Source: Chaetorhynchus papuensis
Lineage: Eukaryota > Chordata > Aves > Passeriformes > Rhipiduridae
DNA length: 64,000 nt
Reading direction: 5' to 3'
Assembly (NCBI GenBank): GCA_013396525.1
Contig: VWYX01000274.1
Location: 62,001 to 126,000, forward strand
Of the stretch, positions 22,151-36,000 are shown piece by piece. The notes below the pieces were generated by a model. That model did no database searches and had not been told where the DNA came from. It was given only the letters and a program-made list of their open reading frames with translations. A program made the position numbers and the translations under genes. The first letter of the stretch is position 1; the number at the start of each line of letters is the position of its first letter.

Positions 22151-24134
22151 TCTCTGCCTTGTTTGTGTTTAAGGATGACTAAAGTGTGGAGTCTGTTTAA
22201 TTATTTCTCTCAGTTTTGATCAGATGCTTCCACAGATGTGAGTCACAGGTGCTGTGCTGCCTGAAAAGCTTCTGCTGCTGGTGGGCTCAGGATCCAGTTA
22301 CACACCCAAAGGACCCTTTGGGATTTCCCCAGGGGAACGAGACCTTGTCAAAGCTCTTCCTCGATCCCTGAGGAAGTAGACTGGTCCCTGGGTGAGAGTG
22401 ACAACAAGCACAACTGGTGTCCAGGAACCTGCTGGGGACAAAGAGGTCACAGAGCTGCTGAGGCTCAGATGTCTTGGTGCTTTTCTCAAATGTTGCTGCC
22501 CTCCTCCCGCTTCCTTCCCTGTTACAGCTGTGGCCCTATTTTGTTACCAACATAAAAACAACACCCCCAGAGCCTGGGAGCTGCCTCTGTACTCACAGTG
22601 AGCCCCACCTTGTAGAGAACATACAGAATAAAACAAAAGGGCAGGAAACATTTCAAAACTGCTGTAGGAACTTGTGTCGATACAATCGCAGTAATAGGAC
22701 ACACTCATTTGCAGCTGTCATGCCCTATTAAAGCCTACTCTTCCTCTTTCCAGAGGTTACTAATTAGTTAATGTACCTGTTTTAATTTGCATGCTGCTCT
22801 TTTAATTATTGTGGAATTGCTGAAATCATATCCTCACTTGTTCTGCATCCACACACAAATATTTCAGTGCCTCTACAGAAAGGCTTATCCCAGCACTGCT
22901 ATGGCTCCCAGGGAGAACAGCTGGCTTTCCATGGAAAGCTGGGCCATGGGTCAAGGGGGAAGGAAAAATATTGAATAAAAATCCCATTGGGTCCCTAGGT
23001 AGTAGGATTTTCAGTAATCTAGTACTTTTATTAATCTTCTTCCATGTTCTTTACAGACTTTAAACATGTAGTAAGAACATTTTATTTAGCATAAAATGTT
23101 TGCAAAGGTCTGAAATTTAAATAATCGTGCGGATATTAGTATTTAATCTGTCTGCCTGTCAACTACATTAATCTTTGTGGCCTTCCTCTGTTAAAATAAC
23201 ATTCCAAGTACATAACATGGTGCCAAGACATAGGAAAGCTGATTGTCCTTAGGTCTGACCTACTGACCAGCAGGTTTAGAAGGGAAAACAGAGCTGTAAA
23301 GAAGCAGGATTAGGTGGGCAGAAGAAAGTTGAGCATTTTCTTAATTACAAAAATGCTAAAGCCCACTGCCATCTCCATGGGATTTAAAGGAGGAGGCTCT
23401 CTGGAGCCCAGAATCCCCTCTGTGCAAGAACACAATGTATGGCTTACATCCCATCAATTACATTAATCCCTAATTAATGGTGGTGACAAACTCCCCCCAG
23501 CCCCCTTTAGACCAGTCCTACACATGGGCAGTTGTATCTTGAGCTCTGCACATCCTGAAACTCCTGTCACAGGAGTCACACATCAAGACATCCTACTGCA
23601 CTTACAGCCCTTGAAATGTGCTTCTTCACTCCCAAAGAATGCACCTTTCTGTTCATTAAAAATACTCACCTTGAGCTACGGTGTGGAAACGGGCAGGTCC
23701 CTCTTGGTCAAAGCATTTAATATATGCTTTTATTTTTTATATATATATATATATATATATAATTTATATAGATATATTTTTATATATATATATATATGTA
23801 TGTATGTAAAATAGACATAATAAATAAAGAAATAATATTTATTTAAATGGATATACTACCTCAGTCTACTGACCTTACTGGAGTTAACATGCACTGGGTG
23901 ATGACTGGTAAAAATCATGGCTGATACCTTTAGCTTCTAACAAAGGAAGCCCAGCGAGCTATTAAAGCACAAAGGTGATTCCAAAAGTCAGTTCTACACA
24001 CAATAAAATGAGCTTGAGAACCCAGAATTTCCTCATGAAAAATATTTTGCTTTCCTCCATAAGAACTGAAACAAAGCTGATTCCCTAACCAGGTCTTTCT
24101 CAACCCATCCCAACATAAAAACAAGCAAAAAAAG
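22151..24134. other. Intergenic space between convergent 3' ends
   Basis: About 2 kb separate the cadherin and DPY19L3 polyadenylation sites. No coding sequence is recognised. It holds an AT microsatellite (23739-23808), a cluster of homeodomain- and octamer-like motifs (22757-22810) and extra AATAAA signals on the plus strand near 23819. Confidence 0.6.
23739..23808. repeat. AT dinucleotide microsatellite with TATG units
   Basis: Alternating AT over two blocks separated by a short interruption, ending in three TATG/TGTA units. Likely polymorphic in length. Confidence 0.9.
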
Positions 24135-26917
24135 TGACTTTCAAATTACACAATTTATTTAGTATACAATAGTCATTACATCTCTTTACAACAACATATT
24201 ATAAAATAACTATGTTAGATCCCACCAGCAGAACACTGAAACAAGAAATGAAAATACACTTAAGGATCTCAAAGGCTTTTCTCCCCTAAAAACATTCTGG
24301 CTCTTCAATAGTATTTTTTTCTCTGCAATCTAAACAAAGTAATTTATACCACAATCCCACTGATCACATGTAGCACAAAAGTCCTTGTGGACACCAAGGA
24401 ACACACAGGAGGAGTCCTGTCCCTGCTGTTCCCAGTGCTGGTTATCAGTAAGAGTCAGTACCTCGGGAATGGGAGGTGCAGCCCTTCTGCCCCAGCCCCT
24501 CCCAGCTGTTCCTGCCCTCCCAGGCCTTGTCTCAAACAGGGGCAGGGAGGAGCTGCTCCCTCTGAGCTGGGAACTGCTTTTGGCCCTTGGCACTTGGATT
24601 TATTGTTTTAAGCAGGTTGGTGTCCGAATGCTGCATTACAGTCCCTTGACTACCCCTTAGTGTTAAACCTTTCTGATAACCTTTCACAGTACATCTTTCT
24701 GTTTAAAAAAAACCCAACAAACCAGTTTGCACTTGGTAGTTTTCATGAAATGTTAAATTTCTCCTTTGGCAATGAGACTGAATTTTTGAAGCAAGTCTTT
24801 TTAAAAATAATTACTGTTCCAGTCAGGATTTCTTAGTCTCAGCTGCTACCTACAAGTAAATTCTGAAGACAACAGGGTATCACTGGGCCCAGGAATCCCT
24901 CCCCCCACCAAAGGGAAGTTACTGCACCTTTCCAGAAAGAGCCAATTGCATTCTAGAACAAGCCATATAGCCCGGACATACTTTACCTTTTGTGTGCTTG
25001 TTTTCAATTACTGAAGGCACTCACTGAGGGATTCACTGACCCAGGCTTGCAGCAAGAACAACCATGCATCATTACAGGCCTAATTAAAGTTTTAATACTG
25101 ATTAAAATGTTTTATTATTGTATTATGTTAAACTGCAGTGGTCTCCAACCTCATTAAAGGATACAGGCTAGGAATTACTCAGGAGTTTCAGCTGCTCAGT
25201 GTAACAACCCAGCTCCTGTCAGTGTGTGATTTAACACAGCCTGGCTACAGCACAGCCTTCTGTGCCAGAGAGAAAGGCAGAAGGATGTTGAACATTGTTT
25301 AATGAGTATTTACTGAATATAAAATTGTTTGAGCATGTGACATAACCATCTCCATCTCTTCAGTAATTTACCTTGGTACAACTGAAAGGGAAAACACTTA
25401 AATCATTTGGAATTGGAGCCCAGCTCAGTTGTGACAGCTAATCTCATTACACATCTTGATTAAATTAAATGTGGAGTTTGCTATCTGTAGCACTTTAAGT
25501 TTCCCATCATTAGAAATTAATTGCAGTGGTAATTACTATAACTGAGTTATTTGCACAGGCCACAAACACTCTTAGAGGTGTTCAAATGTTAATTCAACCT
25601 GAGCCTAGAGGCACTTCTGTTTTTCATAAGAAACAAATGAGCCTAGTGGATGTCTAATTCAAGATGGAGAATACTGTGAGACTTCTGATTTCTAATTTCA
25701 GTCTAAAACCAAAACAGTGCTAAAACCAGCAAAAGCCATGTGGTACCTTCATAACATTTAGAAATCCAATACAATTCACAAAGTTCTGGCTGTAAAAAGA
25801 CAAAGGGTACACACAAATCACACAATTCTCAGCATTGAGGTCTGGCTTCAATTAATCTTCCACATAATTTTAAAATACTGGTAGTCTCCGTTTTAGGCTA
25901 AAGAACAAGGAAACAATGATTTTGTGCTAAAATATAGAGCTTTGTGTCTGAAAAAATACAAAACAAAGCTCTACTATCTAAATGTATTTGAAATACTGGT
26001 TTCCTGCTGATTTAGGGATGAGTTTTTCTTTTGTTCAATTTTGCTATCCTAGTGGGATTCACATGGGGAGAAAAAGGATCCCCTCTAGTTCAGAAAGTAT
26101 ATACAGAAAAGTGTTGTGAGAATCCAAACTGAAAAATTTGGATTTTTGTTCTGAGCATTTTACAAGGATACAAACATGCAACATGTATCAAGCATGCTCC
26201 AGCCTTTTTTCTCACTAGAAATATGTAACACTCCATCATTAAACACTTAATGTTATAAACCAGTTTGCTTCTGATCACTAAAAATGCTGGACCAAAGATT
26301 AAAGTTTTTTCTTCAAAAATGTTTGCTTAATCTGCACTCATTGATTCTGCAATCACACTCACAAGATTGGAAACTCATATCTGCATACATTCCCAAAGAA
26401 TTCAAAAAAGAGGCACTGAAAGAGCACAAGAATCTGTCAAAAAGGATCAGACTGTAAGACAAAACTTCATTTTAAGGATTCACAAAGGCAATGCTTAGTC
26501 AGGGCAGGAGTAGCATGGGTGGGCTGCTTTCCCTGAATTTTTATTATTTGAGAGGAAAAGATCTGAACTGCTGAGCAGATTCAGAGGCTGGCACTCAGTA
26601 GTGCTCCCACAGGCTGTTACCTTTGTCTCTCTCCCAGTCAGTTAAAACTGGAAAAGAAATATAACCTAAATATTCAGAGGGTCAGAATTTATAATCAAAA
26701 TAGTCCCTGCTAGCATTTATTTATGAATCTATGAAAATTTTGGCAACATCAATAATGTTATCAAAACTAAATCATCTAAAAAAAAATCACAGTAATTAAA
26801 CAAGAAACCATAGGTGTAAATTGTCTTGAAGATGTAACCTGTTTGTAAACTTCATCTGAATTTCCTAATGTGGGTCCTAGCAGTGAAATACTGAACTTGA
26901 AGCCATGGTTAGAAACA
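24135..26917 (-). other. DPY19L3: 3' UTR of DPY19L3
   Basis: Sequence between the stop codon (ending at 26918) and a minus-strand AATAAA. It is AT-rich apart from a GC-richer block near 24410-24590. No coding sequence. The length of about 2.8 kb is inferred from the polyadenylation signal alone. Confidence 0.65.
24154..24159 (-). terminator. DPY19L3: Polyadenylation signal of DPY19L3
   Basis: TTTATT on the plus strand, read AATAAA on the minus strand, in the context CTAAATAAATTG. It is the most distal good signal before the AT microsatellite; cleavage is expected near 24130-24140. Confidence 0.55.
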
Positions 26918-27079
26918 TTATTTATGCTTGGCAAGTTTGTAAACATGGAATGTTTTGTTTTGAAACACCCTGGTGAAGTGCATGGTGTAAGAAGGAAGGT
27001 TTTTTTTAATTTCCTCACAGAAGCGAGGATACAACGAAGGTTTCAAATCAGGTTCATTCTCTCCCAAGCCATCCATGAT
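26918..27079 (-). CDS. DPY19L3: DPY19L3 last coding exon
   Basis: Residues 664-716 and stop. Acceptor TTCATTGCAG. It encodes IMDGLGENEPDLKPSLYPRF and YFTRVFQNKTFHVYK-like HFTRVFQNKTFHVYKLAKHK. N-K-T is a possible glycosylation site. Confidence 0.95.
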   Translation of the reverse strand: MMDGLGENEPDLKPSLYPRFCEEIKKNLPSYTMHFTRVFQNKTFHVYKLAKHK

Positions 27080-30000
27080 CTGCAATGAAATGCAACAGAT
27101 GTGTGAAATATCTTTAGCCAATTCACAGTTACAGGCAATAACAAGTTCATAACAACCTCAACAACACATTCACTGGGTCAGGCTGGCCAGGTTTGTTCAC
27201 AGTATGAAACAAGTGGGAGGAAGAAAACAGCTTTAAACCAGTAAGACTTACACTACTGTCTTAAAATGGATAAAGCTGCTTTGTCAGAGGTCTGTATCTG
27301 CTTGGGCTTGTGCAATCTGCTCTGGCTGCACCTCAGCCCCAGAAATGCCTGAGAACTCCCCTGACACAGAGCAGTAACAAAACCATGCTGAGGGAACTGA
27401 AGCTCTGAAGTGACTTTCACCTGGGTGGGAGGGAACTCTGCTTGTGTGCTGCTAACCTGGAGCTCGTCAGGAAGTGATTATTTATCCTGCCCAGGCTGAA
27501 TTCCCCCTTTTTTATTCTCAAATACCCTTAAATGCAAGCAGTGTTAATTTTGCCATTTTGAGAATGTCTAAAGGCTCCAGAAGATTTTCCTTCCCACACT
27601 GCAAATATGCTGAGCTACCTCAGATCACAGCTGGGTTTCAGAGCTAAGTCAAGCAAAATGTGTTTTGTTCCTCGATCTTGTCTGTAACACTCACATGGCC
27701 ATTGGCCACATCCAGCAGGTCCCGCAGGCGGCAGCCCCTGCTGTGCCTCCTCTCGTAGCAAATGCTGTCCTCCAGGATCACGTAGTCCGTGCCAAAGGAC
27801 TGCAGGATGCCGTACACATCGCTGGGAGATCGCTTGGCATAGATCTGGTAAATCTGGAGAACAAGGAAACTAAGCTGCAACATACCCCACATCAGCACTG
27901 CTGCTTTGTTTGCTCTGTCATGACTCCTCTCTCTTGAGCCAGACAAAGAACCGAGACTGAGAAACCATGGGAAGGCAGTACTATAGAAACAATCTATAAA
28001 TGCTTTATTCAGGAGCCACACGGAGTTGTGTGTTATGGTGAGGATGCTGCTGGCTACACAGCACTGGATGATGCTGTCGGGCTTTGGGAATGTCTCAGGT
28101 ACAGAAAAGGGTAGGTGAAAAAAACCAGTCTCCCCAGCTCTGTGTGCAGTTTCTCAGGGTGGTTTCTATATCCAATGCTGTGTGCTGGTCTGCCAACTGA
28201 AGGGAGTGTCAGGGAATGCTCCATGTGAGTTTAACAGCCCAAGTGGGCACCAGGATCTACTGATGCCCCAGTAGCCAAGCCAGTGCCCTTGGGCCTAGCA
28301 GGGTACCCAGGGACAGAGCTGTTCAGACACACACCAGCTGCCAGAAGTGAGTCAGGAGATCCCAAAGCAGTTAAATCCTGGGCCTGTGTCTGACAGTAAG
28401 TGATCTCCACGAGTAAAGCATGGGATTCCTTTTGCAGTTACCATTAGAGAGGACATTTGTTTTCTGGAGTGGAACTGCTGACATGGGCAAGAATTAATCA
28501 GAAATCTCTTACCTGCTTTGTTCTCTCCCTCAGATTCTTATCCTCATAGTGGGGATGGTTGGTTAAGGTCCGTCCAGTGCATAGTTTGACTCCTGCTAAC
28601 AGCTGCATGCTCCCAGCAAACACTGCTGTGTTTGGAGTGTTTGACCTAAACAAACGTTGATAAGTCTGAGGAAGCCTCTGAAGGGGTATTTTGGCAATGC
28701 TTGTGACAGATCAGAAGGAAAAAAAAGACTGCAAAAGTATTTTTCTGCCTCTCTTCAATTCAGGGAGCAAACCGTTCAAGCAACTGTGTTTTCTTCAAAT
28801 GCCAAGTGGATAACTTATGATAATACTCAACTGCAAATAAAAAATTTACTAAGCACTATGAGGAAATTTAAGGAAAACATGATCCTGACAATTTCAAACT
28901 ATTTCTATATTTCATGTATTTATCAGGTTCATAAAGCCTCTTAATAATTATAGGTTTCCATATTCTAATTCTTTTAATATTTCAAGAAACTTATTGTGAC
29001 TTAGGTTCGTGTCTGATATATAAGGTACTTCATATAAAATGAATTATTTAATCTGAATAGTAAAACTTTCTGTTCCTGTCCTGGCACTCACCATTCACTT
29101 GGAATGAAAACTGTTCCATGAGACATTAATCTTCCTATTCTGACAACTGTGGGAGAGAAACTATGAAAAAAGACAACCCAGCTGCAAAAAGCTGGGCAGG
29201 GGGATGCAGAAGATGCCAGAGAGAAATGCTGTCACTTATTGGTACTGTGACCTTTGGAATTCCAAGTCCTGGTATCTCAGGATTACTCAAATACCCATAA
29301 TGAAAAAATTATTTTTGCTCACCTTCCCCCCAACAAGTTTACAGTCTAAAATATTTGCAGAGACACAACAGAAGGGCAGAGCAAAAAGAAAGAGTAAAAA
29401 TGGCAGGCAATGGACACTCCTATAATCAGGCTAATTAAAACTGGCCATAGTATGCTGAAGTGTTTTCTAGTGCTTAGTAGGCACATAACCATGGAAGGGT
29501 CTCTGAAGACTAAAACAAGAGAAAGCAGCACACATTAAATCAACTAAAATGAAATTAGAATGTGAATAGAATGTGCCTAACATCCCCATGCACGCAGTGA
29601 AGTACTCCAGCAACTGTGACACTTCGGGGAGCACTTTAGGGAGCCTTTGGAAACTGCAGCTACACAGTCAGTCATCTTTAAGCTCCATGATCAGCTTGAA
29701 AATGTTGAGAGATGAGTATTAAATTGTACTATCGCTTTTCAAGAGATTATGCTTAGCAAATGAATTAGTAATTACAAACGCTTCCTAAAAAACCTTGCAC
29801 GGGTACATTAATCCCATCTAGGAAGGCCAGAGATATTATTTTTAATAGGCCAGTTTACTGATAGACGAGTTCTTCAGCACTTTATAAAACCAGTTTCATT
29901 TTAAAGTCTGAAAATATTTAAGCTCTTAAGAAATTATTTATTACTTAAAATATTCAATGCCACAAGGGTCATGAAGTACATGTTCCGTTAAAAGAAATTA

Positions 30001-33000
30001 ATTCCTGTTAGAATTTAGTACTATGCAAATGGGATGGCCCTGACAGGCTGTCAGCCAGGACTCATCCCTGGATCTGTGGGAAAGCACAAGGCTGTAGGAC
30101 TAAGCTGCAAAGGACATGGGCTGGACTCACAGAGGGACTGGGGAGCACTTAGACACCCAAATAAAAATGATGATTCTTAAAGCATCTTCAACGTGTTTAT
30201 GCCTGGGCCAGGCAATTTCTAATGTTACAAGTAGGTTTCTGTGCTTGTTCAAGATTAGTTCAAATTTTAAAACTTGACTGGCCTTACCAAGGCTACCCTG
30301 CTCTTCTGATTTGCAGATTTGCATTATAATGGGCTCTTTAGCAGACTCAAGCTTTCTTAAACCCACTCACACAGCTTCCCCCAACAAGTACCAAAGGCAA
30401 AACCATAAGAAAAAAAGCAAACAAAAAGCCAAACCAGCCTGCAGCCTCTTCTTTAAAATGAAAGCTAAAGGAAATGGTGATAGCGCCCTTTATCAATAAA
30501 CTACGGGTAAAATGCTCGTCCAAAAAGTAGAATCACAGAATGTGCTGAGTTGGAAGGGAGACACAGGGCTCATCCAGTCCATCTCCTGTCCCTGCACAGA
30601 CACCCCATCAGTCCCACCCTGGGCATCCCTGGGAGCGGTGTCCAAAAGCTCCTGGAGCTCTGGCAGCCTTGGGGCCATGCTCATTCCTTGGGAAGCCTGG
30701 GCAGTGCCCAGTACCCTCTGGGCACTGATCTCCAGCATAACCCTGCTCTGGTCCCAGGGAGCAGAGATGGGAGCTGCAGCCCCCAGTGAATCTCCCCTCA
30801 GAAAATGGATCATGCAGAAGATGATTTTTTTCATTCCTCCCCTTTCCAAAAGCATTGACTCCTACCCAGAAGTGCTGAAATATAGCTGAGTGCATCCTTT
30901 ACCAGATAGAGTTTTGCCAGCACTTTCTCCTTTCCCTATCCCTTGAAGACAATCTAGTGACCCTTGCTTTTCACACAATGGCCTTGACTGCTTTGGTCCT
31001 GGGTGGAGTTTAAAATCCAGTGTTCCAGGAAAAGGCAGATGTTTCCCTGACACTCAGATTTACCTGTTTGAAGTCCTAGGAAATGATGTCCTTCAGACAC
31101 ATCACTGTCCATATTTTACTGGGCCAGCTCACGTGTTCCCAGACCAGCAGGAGCTACTGGAAGCCCTCTTTCCCTGTGCTGCCCTGGCAGTGCCAGGAGC
31201 ACAAGTGCTGGATTTCAGTGCCCCGGGCAGAGAGCGGGGAGGTGACACTGGGAAGTGCCACAGAGCCCCAGGCAGTGCCTGCCCTCTCCAGTTCCACCCC
31301 CAAGAGCTCTTGTGGGTGGCCACTGCTGAGTGCCGGAGACACACGAGCACCAAGAGCATTCCCAGGGCCAGGATGGTTTCTGCATCCCAGGGACGCTCCT
31401 GCCCGTGCCCTGCCTGAGCCAGGCACTACCCGCAGGGCTCTGCAGCCAGGGCACCTCTTGTGCTGCAAACCACTGAATGACACTTCTCTATTACACAAAA
31501 ACGAAGCAATTTTTACAACTGTCTGAGCAAATGATGTATAAAATGAAAGGATAATTTGTTTTTATAGCTCTCTGCCAAGCTCCATACCACACTGCCCAAC
31601 CTGCAAACAATTTATTCTCTAGGAAATGTCACTAAATAATGACAAGGACTTACAGGTCAAACTGATTTACATTATATAATTTAAATGCCATTCCAAGCAG
31701 ACCTGATGGCATTTTGAACAAATAATCTCATTTATTTTTGAAGCTCTAAGCTTTCATCAAGTTAATTACAGCTGAGCTAATGGGTAAACTAAGCACTACA
31801 TTACAGAGTAGGAACCTTTTCTTTACCTTACACTTAAGAATTTAGAGAATTATAGAAATACTTAAGAATAACTCATTAAAAATAAAAGGGTTTTACAGGA
31901 AGTACTTGCACAGACTCTGAAAGTGGTAGTAATTCTTTCTCTTAAACTACTAAAGAATTATTGTGAGCTGGTTTTAAGAAGCACTAAGGAAGAAATGGCC
32001 AACATTGCAATTACAGGTTACATCATTAGAAATAAAATGGCTATTTCTAGTAAAAGTCATCCAGAGCTGAACCCTGTAGTTGGCTTCCAAAGCCATAAAA
32101 TCTGACAAGTCTCAGATTATTCCTTTACTAGTGCCTGAGTATGGTATGAATCTACAAAGCAAAAGGATTTGAGAAAAGGAGATTCTGAAGAATACGCCAT
32201 GATAGATTTTTCTTTTTCTTTAAAAGAAAATCTTTTTATTTGCAGAACGCAATATTAAAATATCACAGGTTTAGCTGCAGATGATAGGCAGTAAAGCATA
32301 TTCAGTCACACTGTCATGGTTCTTTTTTTTCCCTCTGGTTTGGAAAGACTGAAAATTGCAAAAATGGAAAATGACAGCCACAAAGAAAGAGCAACAAGAT
32401 GCATTTTTGTTAGTCCCAGCCTCAATTTTATGCATGCAGATTTTGCTCACATAAAGGAATGCACCTACACAGTTGCTATAAACCTACTTCTCAGGCACTC
32501 TCAAGTTCATGCCTGAAATTTACTCACAAGTCTGTCCGACAAAAGCCCAAGAATTTGAGAACAATAATTAAAAAAGTGTAATAGTGCCTTTAAAGTCTGG
32601 AATGTGTTGATTTCAGTGTGATTACCCTTGAAAATCAGGTAAGTAATAGAAAAGAGTTAAACGTTAAAACTGGCTTGAAATTAAAATATAGTCATTAATA
32701 TAAATTATTATAAATGACTAAATGAAAGAACCACCATTGAAACATGGGTGTTTCATTTGCATAACCTTAGGAGCTTTTTGGAAATTTGTGGCGTTTCCAC
32801 TAATATACAAATTTGCCTGCTTGTCCCCACACCTGGTTCAGGTACAGCTGACATCCAACAATGCTCTGCTGAATCTCAGTCTCAGTTAACCTTTCCATTG
32901 TTTTGGCTGTTGCCCAAGATTTCTAAGAACTTTTTCTGTGAGTTTTGGCAACTGCTACTGAAATATTCCAAAATTCTAGACAGATTTCCCCTTTAAAGGC

Positions 33001-36000
33001 AGAAGACATTGCTTCTTTAACACTTACCAGAAGTAAACAGAGTAGGGAAGTTCACGCTATTGATTTGCTCATTCTACTGATATTCTTCCCCATCTCACAA
33101 ATGAGCATGTTGTTCCTGCTGTCTTAGGGAGAAAGACCAAAACTAAGAATTTTAATATACCTCCCAGCTGGGAACAGAGCTGTGAACTATCCCTGGAGCA
33201 TTGGGTTCTTGACTTTTGTTTAAAAAAAGCTAAGAAAATGAGGTGGTGGGTAGGAAAAAAGAAGACGACTGGGATATGCAAGATCATTATGTAAAAAATT
33301 GTGCTCTGCAATTGTACAGATAGAAACCTGTAGATCTTCCTGAAAATGCTGTGGCAATTTTAGTGAGGGAAAGAGTCAGAAATGCATCTGCAGACACTTC
33401 ACAGGGGACGGTTGGCCATTATTCAGATTATACATTTGGACAAGTTAATATGCATTTAGAGCTAAGCAGACAGAAGGGTTTTCTTGTTGTGGAGAGGTTG
33501 CAAGACAGATGAGTTATTCCTAATTCACTGCTACACATGATGAATTAGAGCTTTTCATACTGAGTTTTAATAATGAATGATTAGTTCTTGACACCAGCCT
33601 TGACAGGTCATTAACTACAGCACAACTATCAAGTGTTAGTATAGTAAAAGAGTTCTCTTACATATCAAACTTTAGAAAATCTGTCCCACTTTGAGAAACT
33701 TACCATAAATTTTGTTGACTGGTATTTAAAGCATAGATAATTAACTCTTCTTTACAGGAATAATATTTCTAAATACAATAAATTCTAAGTAAAAAAATGC
33801 CCCTCTGTAATTGTCTGTCATGACTTGGAATGAAGAGATGACAAGCACCAGTTTAGCATTCTCAGCACTAAGAACACATGAAAAATTATTCTCATTGGAG
33901 CTAGTCAAATCCAGTTCATGGCTGGGAATAACTCCACATGCATATTTGATGTATAAATCTATATATAACTCTATATATTGTACACAGGAGACCTGAACTA
34001 TCAGACATTTACCATCTTTTAATAAAACAGTAGTGCTAAATGGAACTGGCTGGTAAACATTAGTCACAAAAACATGTCAATAAAGCTGCAAAGATTCTAA
34101 ATGATGGAAAAAATCATGGCCTGCTTTCAAAATAAGTCAGTGAAGGCTTGTAATATATTTTACTTCTAAATTACTCCTTCTAGTTTATGGATTAAAGAAA
34201 TACAACATTATGGAGTATAAATATGTTGCTATGGGGAGAATAGGCTGGGTGACTGGTTTCACTGAAGTTCATTGAATATGAAGGAAATACTCCAAGGAAA
34301 TACTTCAAACAGTTCAATATTTAATGTTGTATATTCAGATTTACTTTCAGAATGTTTTCCTCCATAACATGAAACCAATTTTCTTTTTCTAAAATCATTG
34401 CTAGAGTTGCAAATAAATACAAGTCCCAGCAATCTCCCTGTTCAGAACTTAACCTGAAAGTTTTTAGTGGTTACTCTATGCTAATAGAGAACATACCCCT
34501 TAAGTTCACAGCCCTCCAGAGAACATCCTACCTGGCCTTTTTCCTCAGCATCTTCTACATGCAGTATTCCAAACTGTTTCCACCTGAAAAATACCTTCCT
34601 ATGCTCTGTGAGAGAGCAGAAGTGATGAGGTGGGGTTGGAATGATTAACTCACACTCCTGAAAGACTCTGCACCTGTGCTTCAATTTCAATTTGAAGTTC
34701 AATTCAAAGTTCAAGTTCAATTAAAAATATTTTGCTTACAGTTTGGAACACATGTTGGGATTAATTCTAACAAGCATAAACAACTTAGATTGTTTTAAAG
34801 TCCAAGAAACAGACTGCAGAGTACAAATTTTCCAGCACTACATCCAAGCTTTTTAACATTACTGAGTTGATCAGGACATTAGGCTGGTGGGGGGGGAGTG
34901 GAAATGATTTCACTGCAAAGGTCTATTAATGTAAAGAGGTAGCTGTAATATGATGAGAGAAGCTTGACACCTCCAAATTTACCTCTCTTGGTTGTGAAAA
35001 CTATGTGTCCTTATGGGAGCAAAGGGATCAGCTGGTTCCCTGATGCACATGGAACTCAGCAGTAATACTGAACCAGAGCATGGAGCTGCTCTCCACAGCT
35101 CCTCATGTCCAACCTCCTGATAACCCACTCATCCTAACTATCCCCACGGGTCACCAGAGTTCACTGATGAGCTGTGACAAATAAGGAGAACACTATAACT
35201 AAGAACATTAGATCTACACAAATAGCATTTAACTTAAATAGAGAAAAAATCCTCTTACTTAATCCAGTTCATCAGCTCCACAGTGTCTGGGTCATAGAAT
35301 TCTCTCAGCTCTGATAGTTCATCCATTATTCCTGGCCAGAACTAAAATGGAAACAAAATAGAACAACCTGAAGAGAGAATAAACAAAACAAGTTTTGAAT
35401 GCTGAAATGTATTACTTCCTCTTAGCTGGCAACTAATCCTGTCCAGCTCATGGGTAAATTGCAAGACACAAGTGTATCTACCCTTCCTAGGAAGGAGAGG
35501 TGGCTGTCACCGCAGGATGAACACACAGTTTCAGAGTTTGAGATCTGCAGTTCCTGCCAGATGACCAGCAGGACCAGAACTGCCCATTGTCAATGATGAC
35601 AAGAGAAGGAAATGCCCCAGGAATTAACATTAAATTTGGAAAGGAAACGTAAAACTAAATTAAAAAAAGGTTGGAAATCTGTATCAGAAGTAGAGATCAT
35701 TAGATGTGCTGTGGATGCCATTAATGGTATTTCAGAAGTCTGAATTAAAGGAGAACCACTGAAGGCTAAAATAAAAGTATGACAGAATGGCAACAACCAG
35801 TAGACCATTGAGGGAAAGCATTTCAAAATTTACTGCAGACAAAGAATATATAAACAAATCTGGAGGAGAGAAAGGAGGATTGAAACTGATTCCGAAAAGC
35901 TTAATCCTTCCCTCCAAAAAGCTAAGGGAACAATGATTTATTTAAGGGTTTACTGTTTAAGCCAGTGAATATTCTAGGGCAGAAAGGAGCAATTAAGCAA

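Noticed and set aside
29092..29146. Constitutive DPY19L3 exon reading GRLMSHGTVFIPSEW
   Set aside because: That frame does not match the phase left by exon 15, while direct joining of exons 15 and 16 gives the conserved sequence. It is kept only as a poison-exon candidate.
30493..30895. Overlapping frames of about 80-125 codons
   Set aside because: They are contained in a CR1 LINE 3' fragment.
31083..31526. 147-codon frame in a GC-richer intronic block
   Set aside because: Open in several frames on both strands with no recognised domain, next to CR1 sequence; composition explains it.
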